A stretch of 58,238 bases of DNA from an uncultured Clostridia bacterium (lineage in GTDB: Bacteria; Bacillota; Clostridia; Oscillospirales; Ruminococcaceae). Shown here piece by piece: positions 20,054 through 29,159 of the stretch. Position numbers and translations under genes: made by a program. The notes beneath the pieces were generated by a model. It searched no databases. It saw only the letters and a list, made by a program, of their open reading frames with translations, and was not told the DNA's origin. Each line of letters begins with the position of its first letter. Positions within the stretch are counted from its first letter, which is position 1. The stretch covers positions 1 to 58,238 of the forward strand of contig CAMVNQ010000020.1 in the NCBI GenBank assembly GCA_947168885.1, given 5' to 3'.

Positions 20054-21754
20054 TTGGTTAAAGAAGCAAAAAAGGTCAGGCTCGAACGCAAGCTTATACT
20101 GAGTATGATCATCATCTTTCTGGTCGTTATGCTTTCGACATCGTTCACAATCATTATCGGATTTATCGAGGACGAGATCGAATCGAGCAAGAAAGATCTG
20201 GTCGGCATCGCGCGGGCAGCAAGGGAAGAATTGCTGTACCTTACGCCCGAACAGACAGAGGGCATGGACGATGATGAGATCAATACGCTTTTAGCCGAGT
20301 ATCAGAATATCGGCAAGAGTATCGACCGTTGGCTGGAACACGGTGCCGATGACTATTACAATAAATGCTACGACAGATTAATTGAATTCAGATATGACTA
20401 TGGTCTCAACGATGTTTTCTTTTACAAAGCGAAGCGTGACGAAAACGGCAAACTTGTGAATGATATGACCATAATTTTTGATGTTCCTGACTATGACGAT
20501 AAGCAATACCAGCTTGGTGAGGAATACGGTGCGTCTCAGGCTTTCGAGACGATAAAAAAAGTATATGAAACCCGTGAGACACAGATAGTGAATCGGCTAG
20601 TCGCAAATTCTTCAGGATTTGTTCTTGTCGCATTCGAGCCGGTAAAATATGCTGACGGCACCGTTTGTGCGGTCGCGGGAGTGGAGGCTGATATAAAGAG
20701 CATAGTCTGGAGAGTCTTTGCCGAAAATTATTTCATCATCATAGATTCGGTAGCCAACTTTATAGTGTTCGGCGTTGTGATCTTCATCTTCTTAAGGCTC
20801 AGTATAGTTAAACCCGTCCGCGTTATTTCCGAACACATAAATCAGTTCGTTTCGAGCGAGGAGGCACTTTCATTCACGCCTATCACGGAAATACATACGA
20901 ACGATGAGATAGAGCAGATCGCAGACGATTTCAACTCTCTCGCACAGCGGACGATAGACTATACCAAGAACCTTGCGGTAAAAACTTCCACACAGGAAAG
21001 GCACCGTGTCGATTATGACGTTGCGAACCAGATGAGAAAGGTCATCTCAAGCGAACTGTCTTATCCGGCTTTCCCGGAACGCTCGGATTTTGACCTGTGC
21101 GCAAGTCTCAATCATACGAAATACAACAAGTGCAGCTTCTGCAATTACTTCTTTACCGACACAAACAGGCTTGTGATCGTTGTCGGTGAGTCTCTCGGCG
21201 ACAACCTTGCGTCCATGATATTCTCCGTTCTTTCGGTGTCCTATATCAAGTGCTTTTCGATAATGGGATTTGATCCGTACAAGATAGCTTCTGAGACCAA
21301 CAACCAGCTCTGCAGCATAGAGAAGAAAGACAAGGGGCTTACAGTCGCCGCGATAATCGCGGACATCGACCTTAAGACTGGCGTTATGAGATACGTTAAC
21401 GCGGGTATGCCGCCGATACTGATAAAAAAGCCGGGCGAGAACTTCGCGCTCGCGAAAGCAGAGCTTCCGTTCACCCTCGGCCAGATGCGGGGCGTTTCGT
21501 TTGAGCAGAACACGCTTCAGCTTAATCAGGGAAGTGTGTTCTTCCTGACATCTTTCGGCGTTACCGAGATGAACGACCCCAAGGGCAACAAGTACGGCTT
21601 TGAAAGACTTACCAACGTTATGAACAGGATAACGGGAAATGTTTATGATCTTGACAAGGCGATAAAGGAGCTTGAGAACGATCTGGACAGTTTCAGATGC
21701 GACGCGCCTGTTCCGACCGATACCACGATACTTGGATTCAGATATTTCGGATAA
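20054..21754 (+). CDS. Two-pass sensor with HAMP and degenerate PP2C/SpoIIE-like domain
   Basis: About 566 residues from the TTG at 20054 (GAGGTG six bases upstream; a GTG at 20045 is less likely). TM1 is at about 13-37. An extracellular sensor of about 190 residues, Cache-like, follows; then TM2 (about 226-250), a HAMP linker and a SpoIIE/RsbU-type PP2C domain (about 325-565). The metal-binding Asp positions are replaced: GGDFYD reads KCSFCNYF, GDVSGKG reads GESLGDN, and TDG-VTE reads TSFGVTE. The fold is kept (VMRYVNAGMPPILI; YGFERL). It is therefore probably a pseudophosphatase that senses an outside signal. The nearest neighbours are the cyclase-like protein and the first ATPase. Confidence 0.75.
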   Translation: MVKEAKKVRLERKLILSMIIIFLVVMLSTSFTIIIGFIEDEIESSKKDLVGIARAAREELLYLTPEQTEGMDDDEINTLLAEYQNIGKSIDRWLEHGADDYYNKCYDRLIEFRYDYGLNDVFFYKAKRDENGKLVNDMTIIFDVPDYDDKQYQLGEEYGASQAFETIKKVYETRETQIVNRLVANSSGFVLVAFEPVKYADGTVCAVAGVEADIKSIVWRVFAENYFIIIDSVANFIVFGVVIFIFLRLSIVKPVRVISEHINQFVSSEEALSFTPITEIHTNDEIEQIADDFNSLAQRTIDYTKNLAVKTSTQERHRVDYDVANQMRKVISSELSYPAFPERSDFDLCASLNHTKYNKCSFCNYFFTDTNRLVIVVGESLGDNLASMIFSVLSVSYIKCFSIMGFDPYKIASETNNQLCSIEKKDKGLTVAAIIADIDLKTGVMRYVNAGMPPILIKKPGENFALAKAELPFTLGQMRGVSFEQNTLQLNQGSVFFLTSFGVTEMNDPKGNKYGFERLTNVMNRITGNVYDLDKAIKELENDLDSFRCDAPVPTDTTILGFRYFG

Positions 21755-21766
21755 CGGGAGGTCTTT

Positions 21767-23989
21767 ATGGACATAAACAGACTTTATGGATCGTTTTTCA
21801 GGTTTGACGATCTGCTCCTTCCGTACACATCCGACGATGAGACGCTGAACGATCTCTTCTCCTTCCTTGATCTGTGTTTCACGCTTGTTTCCGGTGCCAA
21901 GGGATTTTCGGGAAATGATTTTCCCGAAAGCGCGGCTTCCGGTTCCGCTCTCGGTATGTCCGTGTCGTCAAGTGACCTCGGAGATCTGCTGCTTTCCGGC
22001 AGACGCGGGGATATGAAAGACGGGCTTTCGGAAGAGGCACATGAGCAGATCGAAAATGCGTATTATCATATCGAATCAAGAAAAAGGCGCGGAATAAAAA
22101 AAGATTTTGTTTCGCACTTTGATATCGTGTGCGCCAAATTTGATCTGAACGACCTCGAAAGATTTGCGCTGCTGCTTGCCCTGTCAAGCGAGTACAGCAG
22201 AAAATATGAGGCTGTATATACTTATCTGCACAATAACGCCAGTGATTTTTATCCGACAAAGTGGCTTGCGGTAAAGCTGTACGAATACATATTCGGCAGA
22301 AGCGAGGGCTATGCACGGTTCCTGAGCGGCGATTCTCGTCTGTGCAGATTTCTCTGTGACAAAAGCCAGAAGCGCCGCGACAGGGGTGAGAGTGCACAGA
22401 GACTTATGCTTTCAGCAAGGGTCGCTTCGTATATCCTCGGCAGCAATGACATCGATCCTGCCATTAAGGAATACTGCAGGCTCTATCCCGTGTCCGTCAG
22501 GGAGGATCATGTTCCTCTGCGTGAAAAGGACTGTGCGTTTATACGCGATGTCTTTGTCCGGAATGCTTTCAGTAACGGTGCGAAGTTTGCCTTCAATATC
22601 TACGGTCCCAAGGGCGTCGGAAGAAAATATGCCGCCAATATGGCAGTCTCGTCTCTTGGGCTCCGGCTTCTTGATGTCGATCTGTACAAGATGATACTCT
22701 GCGGGTATGACAATATACGCGAGGACATAGACCGTGTCTATACAGAGATGATGCTTCTCGGAGCGTTCCCGTGCTTCACTGTGGATGCTCCGCTCACCGA
22801 ATCGGACAATGAAGGCGGGACAAAGCGCTCTCCCCTCGCGGACAAGGTAAAGCGTGCAGCAGAATACATATCATCGGTATTCGGCTTCTTCTTCTGGATA
22901 ACTCCCGAAAAGGACGACAATTTTGTCGGTATGGACATTCAGTTTATAAGCGTCGAGATGCCTGTGCTGACCGCAAACGAAAGAAAGATGTTCTGGGACA
23001 GGTATCTTCCGGACTGCAAGGAGACCTCTCTTTACGCGAACCAGTATATCCTGACCCCCGCTAATATCAGAAAGACAGTAAACATAGCACAGTATACCGC
23101 GAACGCCGAGGGAACGGGAATAACCAAAGACGTTGTGTCGCGAAGCGTGCGTCAGCAGTCGGTCAACCAGCTCGGTTCCTACGCGACAAAGATAAACGCC
23201 GTGTTCACATGGGACGACCTTGTGGTAAGCGATGAGCAGAAGCGCAGGATGAAGATGATCTGCGACCAGGTCACATACCGCAGCGTGGTTAATGAAGACT
23301 GGGGATTCAGAAAAAAATCGCCTTACGGCAGAGGTTTGTGTGCACTTTTCTACGGGTCGCCCGGAACGGGAAAGACCATGGCTGTGCAGGTTATGGCGAA
23401 CGAACTCGGACTCGACCTTTACCGCATAGACCTGTCGCAGCTTTCGAGCAAGTATATCGGCGAGACGCAGAAGAACATCTCGGCGCTTTTCGACAGGGCA
23501 AAGAACATCAACGCTATGCTGTTCTTCGATGAGGCGGATTCAATGTTCGCCAAGCGCTCGGAGGTAAAGGACGCGAACGACCGGTATGCCAACGCGGACA
23601 CAGCTTTCCTTCTCCAGAAGCTTGAGGATTACGAGGGAATAACGATACTTGCGACGAACTATGTCAATAATATAGACGATGCCTTCAAGCGAAGGATAAA
23701 ATTCATGGTGAACTTCGTGTTCCCGACGCCGGACGTGCGGCTGAGACTCTGGAAAAAAATACTTCCCGCCGGTGCCCTTACCGACGAGCAGTTAGATTTC
23801 GAGTTCTTTGCCGAAAACTTTGAGCTTTCGGGAAGCAATATCAAGGAAATACTCACCAATGCCGCTTATCTTGCTGCGGCAGAAGGGACGGGTCTGCGCA
23901 ACAGCCACATTATCGAGGCTGTGAAGCTCAACTTCTCAAAATACGGCAAGATACTTACCGACAATGACTTCGGTTATCTCGGAAAATAA
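21767..23989 (+). CDS. AAA+ ATPase of the CIS (Afp15-like)
   Basis: 740 residues. The C-terminal AAA+ module has Walker A GSPGTGKT (about 530), Walker B MLFFDEAD (about 587), sensor ATN and the arginine-finger region DAFKRRI (about 640), all intact. An earlier P-loop-like motif, YGPKGVGRKY (about 279), has Arg where the catalytic Lys should be, so the first module is likely inactive. Single-active-module AAA+ proteins are a standard part of extracellular CIS clusters (Afp15) and are thought to help particle assembly or sheath recycling. A paralogue is encoded at 27238. Confidence 0.85.
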   Translation: MDINRLYGSFFRFDDLLLPYTSDDETLNDLFSFLDLCFTLVSGAKGFSGNDFPESAASGSALGMSVSSSDLGDLLLSGRRGDMKDGLSEEAHEQIENAYYHIESRKRRGIKKDFVSHFDIVCAKFDLNDLERFALLLALSSEYSRKYEAVYTYLHNNASDFYPTKWLAVKLYEYIFGRSEGYARFLSGDSRLCRFLCDKSQKRRDRGESAQRLMLSARVASYILGSNDIDPAIKEYCRLYPVSVREDHVPLREKDCAFIRDVFVRNAFSNGAKFAFNIYGPKGVGRKYAANMAVSSLGLRLLDVDLYKMILCGYDNIREDIDRVYTEMMLLGAFPCFTVDAPLTESDNEGGTKRSPLADKVKRAAEYISSVFGFFFWITPEKDDNFVGMDIQFISVEMPVLTANERKMFWDRYLPDCKETSLYANQYILTPANIRKTVNIAQYTANAEGTGITKDVVSRSVRQQSVNQLGSYATKINAVFTWDDLVVSDEQKRRMKMICDQVTYRSVVNEDWGFRKKSPYGRGLCALFYGSPGTGKTMAVQVMANELGLDLYRIDLSQLSSKYIGETQKNISALFDRAKNINAMLFFDEADSMFAKRSEVKDANDRYANADTAFLLQKLEDYEGITILATNYVNNIDDAFKRRIKFMVNFVFPTPDVRLRLWKKILPAGALTDEQLDFEFFAENFELSGSNIKEILTNAAYLAAAEGTGLRNSHIIEAVKLNFSKYGKILTDNDFGYLGK

Positions 23990-24006
23990 ACGGAGGAAAG
24001 AAATAT

Positions 24007-24507
24007 ATGGATAACGATGCGATCAGAGGTTATCTGAAACTGCTCATGGCTTCCGTCGGTGATGTTGTCAACGGCGCGGAAATTATCGAATCGGAAGACG
24101 GCCCCGTGCTTCTGTGTTCGGTGAAGTCACCGTTCAGCGATGACGGGGAGATAGGCTGTCAGTTCGAGATAGAGCCGCTTCGTGACGGAATTATTATCAT
24201 CGAGGTCACGATATTCCTCTTCGCGGATATTGAAAAGGAAAAATTCGACGGTGTGAACAGACTTATCGCGGTACTCAACAGCGGATTTGACATCGGAGCT
24301 TTCCGTATCTTTGAAGAAGGAAACTCCGTTCTGTTCACGCAGGGCATGATATTTGACGAGGAACTCGACGTGTCGCTTGTGACCGATACTCTCGGCAGGA
24401 CTGTAAGTCTTATGGAGGCTACTGTCATGAACAAGGGAAAATACATTGACCGTTACCTTAACGGCGAGGATATCGAGACACTTGTCGGAGAGGCGAGGGA
24501 GGCTTGA
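24007..24507 (+). CDS. Small YbjN/CesT-like protein, possible chaperone (copy 1)
   Basis: 166 acidic residues. Alternating strands and helices (GCQFEIEPLRDGIIIIEVTIF, LNSGFDIGAFRIFEEGNSVLF, then a helix ISLMEATVM-like at 140) resemble the YbjN/type III chaperone fold: dimeric, acidic, no catalytic motifs. No family can be named with confidence. The stop overlaps the next gene's upstream region, and that gene has a similar layout, so the two may form a paralogous or heterodimeric pair. A cargo-chaperone role is inference from fold pattern and location between two ATPases. Confidence 0.5.
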   Translation: MDNDAIRGYLKLLMASVGDVVNGAEIIESEDGPVLLCSVKSPFSDDGEIGCQFEIEPLRDGIIIIEVTIFLFADIEKEKFDGVNRLIAVLNSGFDIGAFRIFEEGNSVLFTQGMIFDEELDVSLVTDTLGRTVSLMEATVMNKGKYIDRYLNGEDIETLVGEAREA

Positions 24508-24509
24508 AT

Positions 24510-25010
24510 ATGAGTGATGTGCTTGCAAAAGAAATAATAAACGAGCTCTGCGGTGTATTCACGGAAGCGGGACTCGATGCTTCGGTCGAGGACGTTGACG
24601 GAAGCGATGTACTTGCCGTCAATTACGACGAAGGAAGCGAAGTCGAGGACGGAAACGTCATCATCACGCATTACGACGATATTCTTACAGTCTTTGTCAC
24701 AGTGACGGTATGGTCGGGGCTTGAAGGAAAGGAGAGAACGGATATTGCCGCGCTTGTTCCGTATATGAACCGGTTCCTTGATATTGGCAGCATCTGTCTC
24801 GACGACGAGAGCGGCGACCTTGAGTTCAGGTATTCGTTTATCGCGATTGACACAATAGACCGTGAGAAGCTCCTGAAGATCATCTCCATAGCTTACGGTA
24901 CCGCGGAATCTACAGCTGCGGAAGCTGCCGGCATAACGGCTCCGGTATTAAGCGGAGAAAAGCCGGTGTCCGGGCTTTTGAACGAAGAATCGGAAATAAT
25001 CCAGTTTTAA
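24510..25010 (+). CDS. Small YbjN/CesT-like protein, possible chaperone (copy 2)
   Basis: About 166 residues from ATG 24510, seven bases behind GAGGGAGG; a TTG at 24504 overlapping the previous stop is less likely. The central pattern VIITHYDDILTVFVTVTVW...YMNRFLDIGSICLDDESGDLEFRYSF...REKLLKIISIAYG matches the YbjN-like beta-strand and helix order and parallels the preceding protein. It is acidic and lacks signal peptide or membrane segments. The C-terminal 30 residues are a loose tail. Confidence 0.5.
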   Translation: MSDVLAKEIINELCGVFTEAGLDASVEDVDGSDVLAVNYDEGSEVEDGNVIITHYDDILTVFVTVTVWSGLEGKERTDIAALVPYMNRFLDIGSICLDDESGDLEFRYSFIAIDTIDREKLLKIISIAYGTAESTAAEAAGITAPVLSGEKPVSGLLNEESEIIQF

Positions 25011-25025
25011 AGGGAGACAGCGCTT

Positions 25026-25079
25026 GTGCTGCCGGATGACGCGACCGCGGAAGAAGCGGCGGCGCTTAATGGCGAATGA
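25026..25079 (+). CDS. Possible 17-codon leader ORF coupled to the SARP regulator
   Basis: A GTG preceded by AGGGAG at 9 bases opens a frame of 17 codons (start, LPDDATAEEAAALNGE, stop). Its TGA overlaps the ATG of the regulator in an ATGA junction, the classic layout for translational coupling. The regulator itself has no clear ribosome site at its start, which supports a real upstream ORF. It could also be chance. Confidence 0.35.
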   Translation: MLPDDATAEEAAALNGE

Positions 25080-27229
25080 ATGATATGCTTTTGAACGAAC
25101 CAAGAAAACTATACATTTCCGGCGCTTCCGGACGGCTCGTGCACAGGGAACGCCCCGCGATAAAGACCTGTCCCGGAGTAATTGCGTGCTGTGCCGGCTA
25201 CGGAAAGTCGGCGTATCTCGCACAGCTTTCCCATGAGCACGCAGACAGCGTTCTCATATCCCTTAAGGCGTACGATGACTGCCCCGAACGTATCGCCGCG
25301 ATATTCGGGGAATATACCGCCGGTTTCTCCGGCTGCGGCGGGTATGAGACAGTATGCCGTTTCATAGAAGATATGTCCGCGCGTGACGGACTTGTTCTTG
25401 TTGACGATGCCGATGTTGTTACCGACAAAACAGCATCGGCATTTATGACACTTCTGTGCGAAGCTGCGGTAAGCGGGAAGATACGTCTCCTTATGACCGG
25501 ACGGAGCATACCTGCTTTTGCGCTGAGCTTCGTTATGAACGGGAGCGCGGCGCTTTACGGCAAAGATGAGATGCGCTTCACCCGGGCTGAGACAGAGGAG
25601 TATCTTAAACTCTGCGGCAGAGAGTATGACGACATTTACGTCAATACGCTGTACGCATTCACCGACGGCTGGTGTGCGGGAGTTTCGGAGCTTGCCGGAA
25701 TTGCCGTTTCTGACGAGAAAATAACGAAGTGCGTCGAGCGCACATTTCTCGGGAGATACATCGAATGCAATATACTTGCGGGGATAGGCGGCGATCTCGC
25801 AGAGTATCTGATGCTTACCGCGTTTATCAACGCGCAGGACGACGGATTCGCGCAGACAGTGTTCCGTATAAGTGACGGCGCGGCAAGGGCGGACAGACTT
25901 GTGAACCGCGGGGTGTTGTCCCGCACGGACGACGGCGCTCTTTGCGTTCCGGAGGTCATGAGAGCGGTGCTTTCCGGTATGCTCCCGTCAGAGCGCAAAC
26001 GGGGAGTTATCGAACGCGCTTCCGCGTTTTACATAAAGGAAAAGCGCTTTGCAGAGGCGATAAAGCTGTTTGATGTAAGCGGCAATGCAGCCGCAGCGGA
26101 ACGCATACTGAAGAGCCACGGCGAGAAATTCCTCGAAAACTACGAATTCGAGCTCATAGGGTACTGCGGTGACATCATCGAGAAGAACCGCGGAACCAAA
26201 GACCCGGAAGTGCTCGGTATCCTGGCGCAGTATTACTACTACTGCGGCGAGATCTCAAAAATGGAAGCCGCGTACAATATGGCTGACAGTATGTTCGGCA
26301 AGGAGAACCGTTACAGCGTATGCAGAAAGCTTTACAACGGACTTCTGCGCTATGAAGGCAACAGAGAGCTTTACACGGCGAACGTGAAGAACGCCTGTGA
26401 GTATCTCGAAGCGAACTCGCTCCCGTTTCCGTTCCTTCATCAGAAGGAACTCGACACCCTCGCGCTTATAACGGGCGGAAGCGATGACAGCGGGAAGCTT
26501 CACATCTACCGCTTCGGGACACTGCGCCTTACGGTCGGCGATACAGAGATACAGTGCAAGAGCCGCAAGAGCATCGAGCTTATTGCGTATATGCTCGAAA
26601 AGGGCGGAAAGCCCGTTCCGAGAGAAGAGCTCCTCAATATGCTCTGGAGCGACAATATGCCCGCAAACGCGGTGGCTATGCTTCACAACATAATCTACGG
26701 GCTTCGCAGGGAGCTGGCTCCGTTCGGGCTTGAGAACGTGATAATATACCGCAACAAGTGCTATATGCTCGATATGTCAATGATCGTCGAGGACGACCGC
26801 GATATAATCGAGGTGTGCGAAGCGTCGGAGAATTTCGACAAGAAGCGGCTCTCGGCGCACGCGGCTGTGCTCGACAGTTATTGGGGCAGATATCTCGGTG
26901 CGAGTGACAGCCGTGGCTCGCAGCAGATAAGGGAATACTACGACAGATGTTTTGTGAGCGCGTCGGTAATGCTCGCGGAGATGTGCCGTGAGAGCGGCGA
27001 CAGAGAACATGAGCTTACGCTGCTGAAAAACGCATCGGAGACAGACCCGTTCTCCGAACAGATAGTGTGCAGCTATATGATGTGCTGTTTCGCCCTCGGC
27101 AAGCCCGACAAGGCGAAGAAGAAATACGAAGAATACGCGAAGATGATAGACGAAGAGCTTGGAATAACGCCGAGCAGGTGGCTCAAAAACGAGTTCCTTT
27201 CGGGCTTCGCGAATGACAGTGAGGGGTGA
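25076..27229 (+). CDS. STAND-ATPase/SARP transcription regulator
   Basis: 717 residues. The N-terminal part is a MalT-like NTPase: P-loop CCAGYGKSAY at about 36 and a Walker B-like LVLVDDADVV near 105. Helical repeats fill the middle. The C-terminal 240 residues are SARP-type: a winged helix of the OmpR kind (about 475-560, YRFGTLRLTVGDTEI...PREELLNMLW...ANAVAMLHNIIYGLRREL) and a bacterial transcriptional activation domain with TPR-like helices (SFSEQIVCSYMMCC-like region at the end). SARPs bind short direct repeats near the -35 region. The sheath-tube promoter at 30285 has such repeats, so it is the likely activator of the CIS. Confidence 0.85.
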   Translation: MNDMLLNEPRKLYISGASGRLVHRERPAIKTCPGVIACCAGYGKSAYLAQLSHEHADSVLISLKAYDDCPERIAAIFGEYTAGFSGCGGYETVCRFIEDMSARDGLVLVDDADVVTDKTASAFMTLLCEAAVSGKIRLLMTGRSIPAFALSFVMNGSAALYGKDEMRFTRAETEEYLKLCGREYDDIYVNTLYAFTDGWCAGVSELAGIAVSDEKITKCVERTFLGRYIECNILAGIGGDLAEYLMLTAFINAQDDGFAQTVFRISDGAARADRLVNRGVLSRTDDGALCVPEVMRAVLSGMLPSERKRGVIERASAFYIKEKRFAEAIKLFDVSGNAAAAERILKSHGEKFLENYEFELIGYCGDIIEKNRGTKDPEVLGILAQYYYYCGEISKMEAAYNMADSMFGKENRYSVCRKLYNGLLRYEGNRELYTANVKNACEYLEANSLPFPFLHQKELDTLALITGGSDDSGKLHIYRFGTLRLTVGDTEIQCKSRKSIELIAYMLEKGGKPVPREELLNMLWSDNMPANAVAMLHNIIYGLRRELAPFGLENVIIYRNKCYMLDMSMIVEDDRDIIEVCEASENFDKKRLSAHAAVLDSYWGRYLGASDSRGSQQIREYYDRCFVSASVMLAEMCRESGDREHELTLLKNASETDPFSEQIVCSYMMCCFALGKPDKAKKKYEEYAKMIDEELGITPSRWLKNEFLSGFANDSEG

Positions 27230-27237
27230 GACAAACG

Positions 27238-29151
27238 GTGTTTCAGGAATATGATCCCGTATTCTCGGCATTGACGGACTATCTGGTCTCGTTTGAGAAG
27301 AACGGCTATAACAAGGCTTGCGTCGGGAATATCACCGCTCTCTTTCCGGAACTTGACGGGACGCCTCTCGGCGACCTTATGCGGGGCAGGGAAGATGCAA
27401 TCAGGTTTACGATCGTGCTCGGGGCGCTGGTGAATTTCAGCCGACGCGCCGCCGAGACCGTTCACCGCTTGTTCGGCACACCGGCGGGGAGCATTACGCC
27501 CGAAGCGGTATGTGAGCTTTTCTTCGGTGTGACGGATATTTTCCCGCTTGTCGGCTGGCTGTCGGAAAACAGCTCGCTCGGGATGTTTTTTGAGGGGGCT
27601 GAACCGAGATTCAACGCTGTGATGAAGCTGAAACCGTTCGCGGCGAGGTTCACAGCCGACGGTGACATTGACGATGACGCGTTCGTTTACGAGAACTACT
27701 ATGACACGAATTACATTGAACTTTCCGAAAATGTCCGCGCAGAGAACGAGATAAAAGCGGCGATATGCACAAAAGTCATAGATCCGGTAAGGATAATCGC
27801 GGTCACCGGCGAGGAAGGCTCGGGGCGGCGAACGGCGGCGGAGCGCGCTCTCGAAGCGGCGGGCTGTGAATATGTCGGGCTGCGCTGTGACCTGCACTAT
27901 GACCGACGGAAAATGGACGAGCTTGCGACGAAGCTTCTTCTTCTTGACGCGGTGCCGATAGCTGTACAGGGTGAAAACGCCGACACGGAGGACTTTGTGA
28001 GATTCGCCGATACGCTCGCGGAGAATGTCGGGACTGTTGTTGCGATATGCCGCGAAAACATCGCCGAACTCACATCTGCGGAGACAATTTCGGTGAACAT
28101 CGGGCTGCCCGCGATCAAAGAGCAGTACCGCATCTGGGAGAACGAGATACGCTTTTATAAGACCGACGATACCGTTGATATTTCCGAGCTTGCGAGCGAA
28201 TTCAGCTTTACGGTCGGTGGCATAAAAAAAGCGCTGCGTTTTGCGAAAACGTTCTCGGAAAACGACATACTTTCCTCAACGGATATAAAGAACGGCTGCT
28301 GCCGTTCTATAAACCCCGATCCCGGAAGCAAGGCGGTGAAGATAAACCGCGTTTTCGGCTGGGACGACCTTATTCTTTCCGCGCACTACAAGAACCTGAT
28401 GAGATCCGCCTGTGACCAGGTGCGCTATCGGCATAAAGTCTATGATACCTGGGGATTTTCTGAAAAGATAGTTTACGGAAAGAGTGTTTCGATGCTGTTC
28501 ACGGGTCCTCCCGGAACAGGCAAGACCATGGCAGCGCAGATAATCGCAGCGGAGCTCGGACTTGACATCTACCGCGTAAGTCTTGCCAACGTTGTGAGCA
28601 AGTACATCGGCGAAACAGAAAAGAACCTCGACGAGATATTCGAGAAAGCAAGGAAGAGCAAGGTCGTTCTGTTCTTCGACGAGGCTGACGTTCTCTTCTC
28701 GAAGCGCACCGAGGTAAAGGATTCCAACGACAAGTACAGCAATATGGAGTCGGCGTTTCTGCTCCAGAAAATAGAGGAGTACGACGGCATTGTCATTCTT
28801 GCGACAAATCTTGTGCAGAACTTTGATGAAGCTTTCAAGCGCCGTATGAAGATGCTGATAAGTTTCACGCTTCCGGACGAGGAAAGACGCCGTGAGATGT
28901 GGATACGCGCGTTTCCGGAAAAGCTTCCGCTCGATAACATCGACTTTGCTTACCTTGTCAGAAATTTCGAGCTTTCGGGAAGCAGCATCAAGAACATAGC
29001 TCTTCACAGCGCGTTCCTCGCGGCGGGCGAGGGCAGTGAGGCTGTCGGTATGCGGCATATAATCGCCGCGCTGAAAAACGAGTATTCCAAGAGCGGAAAG
29101 GCGTTCACAAAGGCGGAAGCCGGCGAATATTTCTATTATATCGACGAGTGA
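27238..29151 (+). CDS. Second AAA+ ATPase of the CIS
   Basis: About 637 residues from the GTG at 27238, which has GAGGGGTGA upstream; a GTG at 27226 overlaps the previous stop. The AAA+ module has Walker A GPPGTGKT (about 423), Walker B VVLFFDEAD (about 476), ATN sensor and DEAFKRRMK. The N-terminal half is unlike known domains and includes GEEGSGRRT near 191, a P-loop-like motif with Arg instead of Lys. It is a clear paralogue of the 740-residue ATPase. Two such ATPases in one CIS cluster suggests a hetero-oligomer or division of labour between assembly and recycling. Confidence 0.85.
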   Translation: MFQEYDPVFSALTDYLVSFEKNGYNKACVGNITALFPELDGTPLGDLMRGREDAIRFTIVLGALVNFSRRAAETVHRLFGTPAGSITPEAVCELFFGVTDIFPLVGWLSENSSLGMFFEGAEPRFNAVMKLKPFAARFTADGDIDDDAFVYENYYDTNYIELSENVRAENEIKAAICTKVIDPVRIIAVTGEEGSGRRTAAERALEAAGCEYVGLRCDLHYDRRKMDELATKLLLLDAVPIAVQGENADTEDFVRFADTLAENVGTVVAICRENIAELTSAETISVNIGLPAIKEQYRIWENEIRFYKTDDTVDISELASEFSFTVGGIKKALRFAKTFSENDILSSTDIKNGCCRSINPDPGSKAVKINRVFGWDDLILSAHYKNLMRSACDQVRYRHKVYDTWGFSEKIVYGKSVSMLFTGPPGTGKTMAAQIIAAELGLDIYRVSLANVVSKYIGETEKNLDEIFEKARKSKVVLFFDEADVLFSKRTEVKDSNDKYSNMESAFLLQKIEEYDGIVILATNLVQNFDEAFKRRMKMLISFTLPDEERRREMWIRAFPEKLPLDNIDFAYLVRNFELSGSSIKNIALHSAFLAAGEGSEAVGMRHIIAALKNEYSKSGKAFTKAEAGEYFYYIDE

Positions 29152-29159
29152 GGTGCGGT

